Shown here: piece by piece, positions 1 through 9,648 of the stretch
Layout of the letters: each line of letters opens with the position of its first letter
Position numbering within the stretch: the stretch's first letter is position 1
Origin: UBA4486 sp041984885
GTDB taxonomy: Bacteria; Pseudomonadota; Gammaproteobacteria; Eutrophobiales; Eutrophobiaceae
Length of the DNA stretch: 64,000 bases
Direction: 5' to 3'
NCBI GenBank assembly: GCA_041984885.1
Contig: JBHIXH010000001.1
Span: 1-64,000, forward strand
The notes under the pieces: model-generated
The model's database searches: none
Seen by the model: only the letters and a program-made list of their open reading frames with translations
Told to the model about the DNA's origin: nothing
Translations under genes and position numbers: made by a program

Positions 1-140
1 TGATCGAGCACATCGCCCATGACCAGCCAGAACGGGATCACGGTCAATATGACCGACAGAATAAAGCCGGTCATGTATTCGCGAAACGTCGCATGCGGTG
101 CGTCGCCGGCGTGGGCGTCATGCTGGTCGTGGTCGCTCAT
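1..140 (-). CDS. cyoD: Cytochrome bo quinol oxidase subunit IV, partial
   Basis: This is the N-terminal part (about 46 residues) of the small subunit IV of the bo-type ubiquinol oxidase; the rest lies beyond the left edge. The visible protein opens with a His/Asp-rich stretch (SDHDQHDAHAGDAPH), continues with a conserved-looking FREYMTGFILSV segment and enters the first hydrophobic helix. Its ATG overlaps the TGA stop of cyoC (ATGA), so the two are translationally coupled. Subunit IV has no cofactor and is thought to help assemble the CuB centre in subunit I. The call rests on its position after cyoC and on the sequence. A cyoE heme O synthase would be expected further left but cannot be seen. 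Confidence 0.93.
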   Translation of the reverse strand, partial: MSDHDQHDAHAGDAPHATFREYMTGFILSVILTVIPFWLVMGDVLD

Positions 141-766
141 AACAGCACTCCGGTCAGGTAAACGAGAGAGAAGACGCCAATCCAGATCAGATCAAGAAAA
201 TGCCAGAACATGCTGAGACAAAACAAACGGCGTTTGTTGGCCACGGTTAAACCGAGTTTTTTCGTCTGCACCATTAACACGATCAACCACACCAGGCCAA
301 ACGCAACATGCAGGCCGTGCGTACCGACCAGCGCATAGAACGAGGACCAGGACGCACTCGCCTGCGGGGTCGCACCGGCATGGATCAGGTGATTGAACTC
401 GTACAGTTCGATGCCAAGAAACGCGGCACCAAATAATCCGGTAATTGCCAGCCAGAGAAACGTGCCATTAACCCTGTCTTTCTGCATCTCGAGCACGGCA
501 AAGCCATACGTGATCGAGGAAAACAACAGGCAAAACGTCGATATCAGGATTAACTGGATATCGAACAGTTCTTTCGGTGAGGGGCCGCCGGCGAAATTCG
601 AGCCGAGCACGGCACGGCAGGCGAACAGCACGGCGAAGATCAGGCAGTCGCTCATCAAGTAGATCCAGAAACCGAGCAGTGTGCCGTTTTCCGGATGCGT
701 TTCTTCGGCCGGGTAAAACTCCGGGGTATCGGTCACCGTCTCTCTGGTCGGGTTCACGGCACTCAT
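137..766 (-). CDS. cyoC: Cytochrome bo quinol oxidase subunit III
   Basis: Subunit III of the proton-pumping bo-type terminal oxidase, an inner-membrane protein of the heme-copper subunit III family. The 209 residues match the usual length (about 204 in E. coli) and contain five hydrophobic segments. Typical family stretches are visible: GFWIYLMSDCLIFAVLFA near residue 32 and THGLHVAFGLVWL near residue 150. The start overlaps the 3' end of cyoB by 4 bases and the stop overlaps the cyoD start, so translation is coupled along the operon. The subunit carries no redox centre and stabilises the complex. Confidence 0.97.
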   Translation of the reverse strand: MSAVNPTRETVTDTPEFYPAEETHPENGTLLGFWIYLMSDCLIFAVLFACRAVLGSNFAGGPSPKELFDIQLILISTFCLLFSSITYGFAVLEMQKDRVNGTFLWLAITGLFGAAFLGIELYEFNHLIHAGATPQASASWSSFYALVGTHGLHVAFGLVWLIVLMVQTKKLGLTVANKRRLFCLSMFWHFLDLIWIGVFSLVYLTGVLL

Positions 767-2787
767 GCACTCGCCCCCTGTAACTGTCGTGTGCGTTCCG
801 CCTCGACGGTTTCCACCTGCTCGACCGGGATATGGTAGTCGCGGTTGTAATTAAACGTGTGAATGATCGCAGCGACAATCAGTGCAACAAAACTGGCACC
901 GGCCAGCCACCAGATTTGCCAGACCAGCGCAAAACCCAGTAATGTCGACAGTCCTGACAGCACCATGCCGGCCGCCGTATTTTTTGGCATATGGATAGCT
1001 TTAAAGCCGGCTGTGGGTCGTTCGGCACCGCGTCGTTTCATGTCCCACCAGGCATCGAGCGCATAGATACGTGGCGTGACCGAAAAATTATATTGTGGCG
1101 GCGGAGAAGAGGTGGACCACTCCAGTGTGCGACCATCCCACGGATCGCCGGTCGTATCGCGTAGCTGTTCGCGGTTTTTAAAACTGACGATCAACTGCAT
1201 GACGAAGGCACCAATGGCACCGGCGATAAACACGGCACCGACCATGGCAACAACAAAATAGGCACCGAGCGTATCATCCGGAAACTGGCTCAGCCGTCGT
1301 GTCACACCCATCAAGCCAAGCACGTACAGCGGCATGAACGCGAGATAGAAACCGATGACCCAACCCCAGAACGACACCTTGCCCCAGAAAGGCTCGAGGC
1401 GAAAACCGGTGACTTTTGGAAACCAGTAGTAGATGCCGGCAAACAGGCCGAACAGGACACCACCGATGATAACGTTATGAAAATGTGCAACGAGAAACAG
1501 GCTGTTGTGCAAGACAAAGTCGGCCGGTGGCACCGCCAGCAACACGCCGGTCATGCCGCCTATGACAAACGTGATGATAAATGCGACCGTCCAATACATC
1601 GGTAATTCGTAGTGGATGCGCCCCTTGTACATCGTAAACAACCAGTTAAACACCTTGGCACCGGTCGGTATCGAGATGATCATCGTCGCAATCCCAAAGA
1701 ACGCGTTAACGCTGGCACCGGAACCCATCGTAAAGAAATGATGCAACCAGACGATGTACGACAGGATCGTGATCACGACCGTCGCATACACCATCGACGT
1801 ATAACCGAACAACGGCTTGCGGCAGTAGGTGGCGACCACCTCGGAAAAAATACCAAACGCAGGCAGGATCAGGATATACACTTCGGGGTGACCCCAGATC
1901 CAGATCAGGTTGATGTACAACATCGAATTACCGCCCATGTCGTTGGTAAAGAAATGCGTTCCCATAAACCGATCCAGGCTGAGCAGGGCCAGCGTCGCGG
2001 TAAGCACGGGGAACGAGGCGACAATCAATACATTTGCCGATAACGTCGTCCAGGTAAACACCGGCATCCTCATAAACGTCATGCCCGGCGCCCGCATTTT
2101 GACAATCGTCACCAGCAAGTTGATGCCGGACAGCGTGGTCCCGACACCGGCGACCTGTAACGCCCAGATAAAATAATCGACACCGACGCTGGGACTGTAC
2201 TCAATGCCGGATAACGGTGGATACGCCAGCCAGCCGGTCTGACCGAACTCGCCGACGAACAACGAAATCATGATCAGCGCGGCGCCACCGGCCGTCATCC
2301 AGAAACTGAAATTATTCAGGAACGGAAACGCGACGTCGCGCGCACCGATCTGCAACGGCATGATGTAATTCATAAAGCCGGTGATCAACGGCATCGCGAC
2401 AAAGAAGATCATGATCACACCATGCGCGGTAAAAATCTGATCATAATGATGTGGATCCAGGTAACCAGTACCGCCGGATGCGGTCATCGCCTGGTGGATA
2501 CGCATCATTAACGCATCGGCAAAACCGCGCAGTAACATGACAAGACCGAGCACAATGTACATGATGCCGATCTTTTTGTGATCGATACTGGTGAACCACT
2601 CACGCCACAAGTAGCCCCACAGTTTGTAGTACGTAATCAAACCAAACAGGGCAACACCAATCACGACGCTGCCGATAAACGACATCAGCACGAGCGGTTC
2701 GTAATACGGCACGACATCCCAGGATAATTTTCCAAAGATGGGTGACCAACGTTCGTCGGAGTAGATTGCGGTGTAGTCTTTTGCCAT
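763..2787 (-). CDS. cyoB: Cytochrome bo quinol oxidase subunit I
   Basis: Catalytic heme-copper subunit: it takes electrons from ubiquinol, reduces O2 to water and pumps protons across the inner membrane. At 674 residues it is close to the family length of about 660. Ligands are visible in order: the heme histidine in QIFTAHGVIMIFF, the His-Tyr crosslink motif HPEVY near residue 285, the CuB pair in WLHHFFTMG, and the HFHNVIIGG pair of high-spin heme and low-spin heme ligands. About 15 hydrophobic helices are present. It sits 15 bases after cyoA and overlaps cyoC. The quinol (rather than cytochrome c) assignment follows from the CyoA partner, which lacks CuA ligands. Confidence 0.98.
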   Translation of the reverse strand: MAKDYTAIYSDERWSPIFGKLSWDVVPYYEPLVLMSFIGSVVIGVALFGLITYYKLWGYLWREWFTSIDHKKIGIMYIVLGLVMLLRGFADALMMRIHQAMTASGGTGYLDPHHYDQIFTAHGVIMIFFVAMPLITGFMNYIMPLQIGARDVAFPFLNNFSFWMTAGGAALIMISLFVGEFGQTGWLAYPPLSGIEYSPSVGVDYFIWALQVAGVGTTLSGINLLVTIVKMRAPGMTFMRMPVFTWTTLSANVLIVASFPVLTATLALLSLDRFMGTHFFTNDMGGNSMLYINLIWIWGHPEVYILILPAFGIFSEVVATYCRKPLFGYTSMVYATVVITILSYIVWLHHFFTMGSGASVNAFFGIATMIISIPTGAKVFNWLFTMYKGRIHYELPMYWTVAFIITFVIGGMTGVLLAVPPADFVLHNSLFLVAHFHNVIIGGVLFGLFAGIYYWFPKVTGFRLEPFWGKVSFWGWVIGFYLAFMPLYVLGLMGVTRRLSQFPDDTLGAYFVVAMVGAVFIAGAIGAFVMQLIVSFKNREQLRDTTGDPWDGRTLEWSTSSPPPQYNFSVTPRIYALDAWWDMKRRGAERPTAGFKAIHMPKNTAAGMVLSGLSTLLGFALVWQIWWLAGASFVALIVAAIIHTFNYNRDYHIPVEQVETVEAERTRQLQGASA

Positions 2788-2802
2788 TGTTAAATATCGT
2801 GA

Positions 2803-3783
2803 TTAGTGGCTATCGTGATTCGTGTTGCCGGTTTTAGCAGCATCCTGGCGCATTAACTCATCAATGCAGGTATTCACCGGGTCAACACAAAGATTCAAAA
2901 TCCGATGGTACAGATCCGGTTCCACCTGGCCATAATAGGTGACAGGATGATAAATCGTTTGCCGTTCCAGTTGCAGGTACTCATCGCCATCGAGCTGTTC
3001 GGCTGAATTCCGCACACTGTCAACCCAGCCATCAAAGCCGGTTTCATCCATGCCGTGAAAGTCGAAATACATCCCGGAAAAACCCAGGCCACTGTAGTTG
3101 GCAGAAAAACCCTGGTAGGTGCCGGCCTCGTTAATGACCGCGTGCAGTTTTGTCTCCATGCCAGCCATCGCATAGATCTGCCCGGCCAGTGCCGGTATAT
3201 AAAATGAGTTCATGACCGAGCCGGATGTAATCTTGAATTGAATCGGCCGGTCCAGCGGGGCGGCAATTTCGTTGACCGTGGCAATGCCTTCCTGCGGGTA
3301 TAAAAATAACCATTTCCAGTCGAGCGCGACGGCTTCAATAACCAGCGTCTCGGCGTTCTCCGGCAACGGCACGTCCGGGCTGATTCGCCGGATCTGTGAA
3401 TACGGGTCCAGCCGGTGTGTGGCAACAAATGTGATACCGCTTAATACCATGATGATGGCCAACGGTGCTGACCAGATGATCATTTCCAGCGTCGACGAAT
3501 GATGCCAATCCGGATCGTAGTGTGCTTCCTTGTTCGATGCACGGTAATGCCAGGCAAACCAGATAGTCAATGCAATGACGGGGACAATAATGATCAGCAT
3601 CAGGATCGTCGATAACCAGATCAACCAGGCCTCTTGCCGCGCCACATCACCGGACGGATTCATCACCACCCAGTCGCAACCGCTCAGGATGAATAAGGCG
3701 CTGAACAAAATGACAGGAACAGAGACCGATCTGGAAGCGGAAGACGCTATCTCAGACAGCTTTTGTATAGTATTTTTCCTCAT
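2803..3783 (-). CDS. cyoA: Cytochrome bo quinol oxidase subunit II
   Basis: Periplasm-facing subunit II of the bo oxidase, with the quinol-oxidase form of the cupredoxin domain. From the ATG at 3783 it starts MRKNTIQKLSEIA and runs into a lipoprotein signal ending in FILSGC, so the mature protein should be lipidated at that cysteine. Two helices follow, then the cupredoxin domain with AGMETKLHAVINEAGTYQG typical of CyoA; the CuA Cys/His/Met ligands are absent, as expected for a quinol oxidase. An in-frame GTG at 3816 would add 11 residues; neither start has a strong Shine-Dalgarno, and ATG fits the signal peptide better. First gene of the operon. Confidence 0.95.
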   Translation of the reverse strand: MRKNTIQKLSEIASSASRSVSVPVILFSALFILSGCDWVVMNPSGDVARQEAWLIWLSTILMLIIIVPVIALTIWFAWHYRASNKEAHYDPDWHHSSTLEMIIWSAPLAIIMVLSGITFVATHRLDPYSQIRRISPDVPLPENAETLVIEAVALDWKWLFLYPQEGIATVNEIAAPLDRPIQFKITSGSVMNSFYIPALAGQIYAMAGMETKLHAVINEAGTYQGFSANYSGLGFSGMYFDFHGMDETGFDGWVDSVRNSAEQLDGDEYLQLERQTIYHPVTYYGQVEPDLYHRILNLCVDPVNTCIDELMRQDAAKTGNTNHDSH

Positions 3784-3958
3784 GCAGGCAGCAGATTGAA
3801 CAAGACTTGAACTCACTGCGTGATTTTAACTCATGTATCACGCTGCTGACTAAAAAATTTTTGACTACTGATTAATATTCATTTCGGCTAAACTGCACGT
3901 TGTTGGCGTCGACTATTTCATTACAATCATCGCAGACAATCCCGCCAACACCGCTGAT

Positions 3959-5266
3959 ATGACAACAAGCGCAACAACGATGGCCGATAATCACGCCACT
4001 GAAGCCGTAGAAACCATGCATCCGGGACATCTGGCTGCCGTGGTCATCATGAGCCAGACGGCCGAATATTTCAGTATCTTCGCCTTTGCCATCGCCGCGG
4101 CCCTCGCCTTTCCGCAGGTGTTTTTTCCGAATTACGAACCGGTGATCGGTATGCTGATGTCGTTTGCCGTTTTTTCACTGGCTTTTATCTCCCGTTGTTT
4201 CTCCCGTTTTATTTTTCGTCGTCTGGATATGCGGGTCGGGCGTGCGGCGAAAATTACCGTGGCGATGTTTGTCTTTGGCGGTTCAACGATGTGTATCGGT
4301 TTCGTGCCGGCGTATGCCGATATTGGCATTGTCGCGGTGATTTTATTGTGCCTGGCCCGTATAGGTCAGGGACTCGGACTCGGTGGCAGCTGGGACGGCC
4401 TGCCGATCATCATGATGTTGAATGCGCCGAAAGAGAAAGAAAGCTGGTATTCAATGATGCCGCAGATTGGCGGTCTGGCCGGTTTTTTCATGGCCGCGGC
4501 GATCTTCTATGTGTTGACCAATTACCTGACGACAGAAGAGTTTCTGTCATTCGGCTGGCGTTTCCCCTTTTTCGTTGTCCTGGCCTTGCAGGTTGTCGCC
4601 CTGTTTGCCCGCCTGCGGCTGATTGATACGCCGGAATACAAGAACATGGTCGACCACCATGAACTGCGTGGTGCACCGGTTAATGAAGTGATTCGTCATC
4701 ACTGGAAACAACTGTTTCTTGGTATCTACCTGCCGCTGACAGCGTATGCACTGTTCCACATGGTCACGATTTATCCGTTGGGCTACATCACCTTGTACGA
4801 AGAGATCCCGATCCCGGCCATTCTGATCATGCAACTGGTTGGTGCCGCGCTGGCGATCATTACCTGTATCTTGTCCGGCCTGCTCGGTGATCGGTTTGGC
4901 CGCCGCCGTGTCATGATGATCGTGACCGTGCTGGTCGGCGTTCTCAGTTTCAACATCGTCGATTTACTCGACAGTGCCTGGATGTATCTCATCTTTGGCT
5001 TCACCCTGCTCGGTTTTTCTTTTGGTCAATCCGGCGCAACGTTGCCGCATCGATTTAAACAGGAGTACCGATATACCGGGGTGTCGATGTCGACCGACAT
5101 CTCCTGGCTGTTCGGGGCCGCGTTCGCACCGGTCATCGCAATGAGCCTGACTTACTGGTTCGGCATCCAGTACGCTGGCTACTACTTATTGTCCGGTGTC
5201 ATTGCCACACTGATCGCTATCTACATCGTCGATCAGATGATCAAGCGAGGCACGGAACTGCACTGA
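3959..5266 (+). CDS. MFS transporter, metabolite:H+ symporter type
   Basis: Inner-membrane major facilitator protein of 435 residues with about twelve hydrophobic segments. The loop motif GLLGDRFGRRRV is seen in the second half and a degenerate counterpart (FRRLDMRVGRAAK) in the first half. The glycine-rich RIGQGLGLGGSWDG stretch and the short loops resemble the metabolite:H+ symporter (MHS) group that includes ProP and ShiA-like carriers of organic acids or osmolytes. It lies divergent from cyoA with about 175 bases between them and is followed by yhbY. The substrate cannot be told from sequence; the family call is secure, the subgroup less so. Confidence 0.85.
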   Translation: MTTSATTMADNHATEAVETMHPGHLAAVVIMSQTAEYFSIFAFAIAAALAFPQVFFPNYEPVIGMLMSFAVFSLAFISRCFSRFIFRRLDMRVGRAAKITVAMFVFGGSTMCIGFVPAYADIGIVAVILLCLARIGQGLGLGGSWDGLPIIMMLNAPKEKESWYSMMPQIGGLAGFFMAAAIFYVLTNYLTTEEFLSFGWRFPFFVVLALQVVALFARLRLIDTPEYKNMVDHHELRGAPVNEVIRHHWKQLFLGIYLPLTAYALFHMVTIYPLGYITLYEEIPIPAILIMQLVGAALAIITCILSGLLGDRFGRRRVMMIVTVLVGVLSFNIVDLLDSAWMYLIFGFTLLGFSFGQSGATLPHRFKQEYRYTGVSMSTDISWLFGAAFAPVIAMSLTYWFGIQYAGYYLLSGVIATLIAIYIVDQMIKRGTELH

Positions 5267-5340
5267 TCGTATCAGGGCAGTGATTCAATACTGTCTGGTT
5301 AAAATATCACTAACGAACAAAGTCAATATCCAGGTTTACC

Positions 5341-5637
5341 GTGCCCCAGATCACCAACTCTCAACTCAAACATCTCAAGTCACTCAGTCATGATCTGAAC
5401 CCGGTGGTCATGATTGGTCAGAAAGGTCTGCATGACGCGGTTATCGACGAGATCGACCAGGCACTGGCGTTTCATGAACTGATTAAAATCAAGATCGTGG
5501 CCGAACGCGATGAACGTGACGGCATAATTCAAACGATTTGCGACAAGACCGGGGCATTGCCGGTGCAGAGTATCGGTCAGAAAGTCAGCCTGTTTCGGCG
5601 GAATAAACAGAAACCGAAGATCCAGTTCCCGAAATAA
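5341..5637 (+). CDS. yhbY: YhbY family CRM-domain RNA-binding protein
   Basis: A 98-residue protein made of a single CRM domain, which binds the large ribosomal subunit precursor and assists its assembly. The domain hallmarks are the LKSLSHDLNPVVMIGQKGLHD stretch, including the GxxG-like loop (IGQKGL), and a basic C-terminus ending NKQKPKIQFPK. Length matches E. coli YhbY (97). The start is GTG. In many proteobacteria yhbY lies next to rlmE/ftsH; here it stands alone between an MFS gene and a convergent SDR gene, and its TAA directly abuts the SDR stop codon. Confidence 0.93.
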   Translation: MPQITNSQLKHLKSLSHDLNPVVMIGQKGLHDAVIDEIDQALAFHELIKIKIVAERDERDGIIQTICDKTGALPVQSIGQKVSLFRRNKQKPKIQFPK

Positions 5638-6486
5638 CTACTGTCTGTTTTCCTCGCCCGAGGCATAGATTAACAGGCGATCCATTAACCGCTGCGGCAG
5701 GATGCGCTTTAAATACGCAAATGCGTACGTCGGTTTGGTAACGTAATATCTGAGTTTCGGTTTTGGGCTTTGCAGGGCATGCAACAGTCTTGTAAACACG
5801 CTCTCCGGGCCCAGCGTGAACGGCACCACGGCACCCTCTTTCTTCAGTTTGGCCAGCACCGATTGATACGTTTTAGCATGGACGCTGTTTTCGATGTCAA
5901 TGTTGTTTTCCAGCGCGACCAGTGCATTCTTGCGAAAATCACTGAGCACCGGACCGGGTTCTATCAGGGAAACGTAAACGCCACTGCCGTCCAGTTCCAT
6001 ACGCAGCGTGTCGGACAAACCCTCAAGCGCAAATTTTGACGCGTTATAGGCACCACGAAATTTCAACGCGATAAAACCAAGCACGGAACTGTTCTGGATG
6101 ATGCGTCCCTCACCCTGTTGCCGCATAGTTGGAATGATCAGGTTTGTCAGTTCCTGTGTGCCAAACAGGTTGGTTTCAAATTGATCGCGTAAGGCACATC
6201 GGGACAGGTCCTCAACCGCGCCCGGTTGACCGTAGGCGGCATTGTTAAATAAGCCATAAATGCGTCCCGAGGTTTTATCCAGCACCTGTTCAACGGCATG
6301 CCGGATAGAATCTGAATTAGCCAGGTCCAGTTGAATCGCGTCCAGTCCCTGGTCTTTTAACGTGGCAACGTCGTCAAGTTTGCGTGCCGTGGCGATAACC
6401 GGATAGCCTTTTTGCTGCAGACGTAATGCGCAATGTTTACCAATACCGGAAGAACAACCGGTGACCAATACGGGTTTATTATCCAT
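5638..6486 (-). CDS. SDR family oxidoreductase
   Basis: Short-chain dehydrogenase/reductase of 282 residues, predicted cytosolic and NAD(P)-dependent. The Rossmann motif TGCSSGIG is at 9-16, the NNAA motif at 81-84, the catalytic serine at 133/134 and the YxxxK pair at Tyr147/Lys151 (YNASK). The C-terminal region (KPKLRYYVTKPTYAFAYLKRILP) resembles the classical SDRs often annotated as oxidoreductases of unknown substrate. Its ATG overlaps the TAA of the upstream RND pump gene by one base, making it the last gene of the efflux operon. Whether it acts on a pumped compound or merely shares transcription is unknown. Confidence 0.9.
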   Translation of the reverse strand: MDNKPVLVTGCSSGIGKHCALRLQQKGYPVIATARKLDDVATLKDQGLDAIQLDLANSDSIRHAVEQVLDKTSGRIYGLFNNAAYGQPGAVEDLSRCALRDQFETNLFGTQELTNLIIPTMRQQGEGRIIQNSSVLGFIALKFRGAYNASKFALEGLSDTLRMELDGSGVYVSLIEPGPVLSDFRKNALVALENNIDIENSVHAKTYQSVLAKLKKEGAVVPFTLGPESVFTRLLHALQSPKPKLRYYVTKPTYAFAYLKRILPQRLMDRLLIYASGEENRQ

Positions 6487-9400
6487 TACAACTCACCGAT
6501 TAACGGTTTTTCTTTCGGGGTTAATTCGCCAAAGAAAATTTTACGTATGTCATCGGCAATCAAATACAGGCAGGGCAACGTCAACAGGATCAAGACCGTG
6601 GCGAACATCAGGCCAAACCCGAGGCTGACGGCCATCGGTGATAAAAACGCAGTCTGTCCGGTTGCAAAAAAGATCAACGGCGAGACACCGAGGAATGTCG
6701 TTATCGTCGTTAACAGGATCGGACGGGCACGCACCCTACCCGCTTCAACGACGGCCTGTATACGATCCTGTCCCTCGTGTCTGAGACGCTTGATGAAATC
6801 CACCAGGATTAACGAGTCATTCACAATGATGCCGGATAACGCCAGCATACCAACGACTGACAGGAACTGCAGGTTATAGCCAAACATGGCATGACCAAAG
6901 ACAACACCGATCATACCGAACGGGATCGCAATCATGACGACGACCGGGTCAATTAACGATTTGAATAACGCCGTTAACATAAAAAAGATAACTGCGAGTG
7001 CAATTAACAGCGCCTGAAACATACCGGCAAACGATTCGTCCGCGTCTTTTTTCTCGCCAAGAAATAACAGGCTGTAATTATCGGCCTGCAGTTTCGGTGA
7101 AAACTTTTCCGCAATCAGATCAGACACGATCAATGGCGTCGTGATCTTGTCATCGACATCAGCAGTGATCTTTGCCATACGACGGCTATCACGACGACGG
7201 ATTTCATTCAGACCACGACCAATTGAAATATTGGCAACATCACCGAGGTAAACGCGTTCGCCATTGGCCAGGACAATCGGCAAACTCGCAAGCAACGAGG
7301 ATTGCTCACGAAATGATTCGGGGTAAATAACCCGTACCGGGATTCGATGTTCGTTCCAGGTTACATGCACCACTTCGTTGCCAAGAAAACCACTGCGTAC
7401 GACGTTGGCCAGTTGTGACTGGGTTAAACCCAACCGTTTGCCGCGTTCGTTCAATTCGTATTTATACTCCAGCTTGCCCGGTTCCTGATCGTGCTTGACA
7501 TCGTTCACCCCGTTCATCGCTTGCAGGTAATCGCGTAATTCATCCGCTTTTTGCTGCAACAACTTGATGTCGGTACTGACGATACCCACCTCGATATCAT
7601 CACCGGCCGGGCCGGCGTCCGGTTTTAATATGCTCATGCGTTTGACACCGGGAAAGCGATTCACCTCGGTCCTGACCGCATCGATAATCTCTTCTGCCGA
7701 CCGTTCACGCGTGCCAAAGTCATCAAAGTTGAGGCTGACGATTGGTGTGATCCAGTGTTCGATGAAACCTTCAGGCACCGGTTTTTTCAGATCAACCGTA
7801 AACTGGATCAGGTTACTGCCAAACTTGAAGCGGTTGAAATCGATAAACGTGATGCCAACGTTGGTCAACAACGTATCGAGCTCATCTTCTTCAACGACCT
7901 TAATGATCCTGTTCTCCAGTTGCTTTGCCAGTGCCAGGCTATCCTCAAGACTGTACGTGTTCGGTGTTTCCAGGTTGACAAAAAACTGGCCGATCTCGAC
8001 ATGGCCAAACATCTGAAACGGCAGGCGCGTCTTGGCATAGGTCAAACTGAATGCCAGTACACCTATACTGATGACGGCAACCAGGTAACGGTTTAACGCT
8101 GACCAGCGCAAGACCTTGCAGTAACGATCGAGTAACGCTTTCCAGTTTGAAGACGGGTTTTGCCTGTTTTTAACTTTCAGATAATGACCGGCATGCGCCG
8201 GCAATACGGCAAACGCCTCGATCAATGACCCTAGCAGGGCACAGCAGACCACGACCGGTATGACCTTGATGAACTCGCCGAGTGTGCTGCCGATAGCGAA
8301 CATCGGTACGAATGCAGCAATCGTTGTGAACGTGGAGACGACCACCGGCCAGAAGACCTCGGTCGCACCGATGTAGGCCGCCTGGAACCGATCAACACCC
8401 TGCTCCATGTGTCGATACACATTTTCGGTAACAATAATCGCGTCATCGACAATCATGCCAAGCACGATCAAAAACGCAAACAATGACACCATGTTAATGG
8501 TGAAGCCGAAATAGAACAGCAGGATGATCGCGAACAGAAACGACACCGGAATACCGAACGCGGTGATCAACGCAACACGAAAATTAAGTAATAGATAAAG
8601 AGATAATAAGACCAGAACCAGACCAATCAGGCCGGATGACTTGACCGTATTCAAACGTGTCTTGACGTATCGGGACATGTCGGTGTGGTAAGAGACATTG
8701 ACACTGACCGGCAATGTCTGGCGTAACTCGTAGGTCAAATCCTTGATCAGTTGTGATACCTTGATTGTCGATGCAGACGCTGTCTTGGTTACGGTCAGGT
8801 TCACTGACGGTTGACCGTTAAAACGCGCGTAGGTAACCGGTTCTTCAAACCGCCGTTCAATCGTTGCCACCTGTGACAATAACAACTGACCACCTTTATC
8901 ATTGGCGCGCAGGACAATATCGCGTATCGCATCCGGATCCGGTTCGACGCCTTTACCCCGCAGGCGAATATCACCTTCGCTTGATTTTATCGTTCCACCC
9001 GGTTGATCGACGAGATTATTTCGCAGCGCGGTCAAGACCGTGTCCATCGATACATTCATCGCCGACAGTTGATGGGGATCAATCGTGACCCATATCTCCC
9101 ATTCCCGGTCGCCGGCCACACCGACACTGGCAACGCCTTCTATCGCCTGCATACGCCGGCGCACTTCCTCGGCCAGTTCGTACAAACGTGCATTCGATAT
9201 TTCGCCGAACAGGGTTAACGTAATGACGGGGAAGCGGGTGCGGATACGATTTAATTCCGGTTCCTCGGCGATGTCCGGCAGATCATCGACGCTGTCGAGT
9301 ATGGTGCGCGCATCACGCATGAAATCATCGACGTTCGAACCGGGTTTTAACTTAATATACACATTCGACTGGCTTTCCCGACTGTAGGACGAGACGTAAT

Positions 9401-9632
9401 CAATGTCCTGACTGTCTTCGAATTCTTCTTCCAGCGGTAACGTGATTTGCTGCTCGACTTCGGCCGGTGATGCGCCCTCAAACACGGTGCTGATATGCAC
9501 CAAGTCGAGATCGACAACCGGAAAGATCTCCTGTGGCAGTTGTTTCCAGGCAAGAATGCCCATGATCAACACGATGACGAGACTCAGGTTGACGATCAGC
9601 GGGTTGTTGATCGAGAACCGTATGACAGACAT
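6486..9632 (-). CDS. RND family efflux pump, inner-membrane subunit
   Basis: Proton-driven resistance-nodulation-division transporter of 1048 residues from the ATG at 9632, which has a GGAG Shine-Dalgarno and opens MSVIRFSINNPLIVN. Twelve membrane segments in the RND pattern (one plus five, a periplasmic loop, one plus five, a second loop) are seen. The helix 4 motif LIVLGMIVDDAIIVTENVYR carries the proton-relay Asp pair. The gene lies 16 bases after the adaptor and overlaps the SDR gene. Divergence from classical AcrB (the FPVVDLDLVHISTVFEGASP start) suggests a hydrophobe/amphiphile exporter of unknown substrate. A longer reading from 9752 would overlap the adaptor gene and has no support. 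Confidence 0.93.
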   Translation of the reverse strand: MSVIRFSINNPLIVNLSLVIVLIMGILAWKQLPQEIFPVVDLDLVHISTVFEGASPAEVEQQITLPLEEEFEDSQDIDYVSSYSRESQSNVYIKLKPGSNVDDFMRDARTILDSVDDLPDIAEEPELNRIRTRFPVITLTLFGEISNARLYELAEEVRRRMQAIEGVASVGVAGDREWEIWVTIDPHQLSAMNVSMDTVLTALRNNLVDQPGGTIKSSEGDIRLRGKGVEPDPDAIRDIVLRANDKGGQLLLSQVATIERRFEEPVTYARFNGQPSVNLTVTKTASASTIKVSQLIKDLTYELRQTLPVSVNVSYHTDMSRYVKTRLNTVKSSGLIGLVLVLLSLYLLLNFRVALITAFGIPVSFLFAIILLFYFGFTINMVSLFAFLIVLGMIVDDAIIVTENVYRHMEQGVDRFQAAYIGATEVFWPVVVSTFTTIAAFVPMFAIGSTLGEFIKVIPVVVCCALLGSLIEAFAVLPAHAGHYLKVKNRQNPSSNWKALLDRYCKVLRWSALNRYLVAVISIGVLAFSLTYAKTRLPFQMFGHVEIGQFFVNLETPNTYSLEDSLALAKQLENRIIKVVEEDELDTLLTNVGITFIDFNRFKFGSNLIQFTVDLKKPVPEGFIEHWITPIVSLNFDDFGTRERSAEEIIDAVRTEVNRFPGVKRMSILKPDAGPAGDDIEVGIVSTDIKLLQQKADELRDYLQAMNGVNDVKHDQEPGKLEYKYELNERGKRLGLTQSQLANVVRSGFLGNEVVHVTWNEHRIPVRVIYPESFREQSSLLASLPIVLANGERVYLGDVANISIGRGLNEIRRRDSRRMAKITADVDDKITTPLIVSDLIAEKFSPKLQADNYSLLFLGEKKDADESFAGMFQALLIALAVIFFMLTALFKSLIDPVVVMIAIPFGMIGVVFGHAMFGYNLQFLSVVGMLALSGIIVNDSLILVDFIKRLRHEGQDRIQAVVEAGRVRARPILLTTITTFLGVSPLIFFATGQTAFLSPMAVSLGFGLMFATVLILLTLPCLYLIADDIRKIFFGELTPKEKPLIGEL

Positions 9633-9648
9633 GCTGTTTGACTCCGGC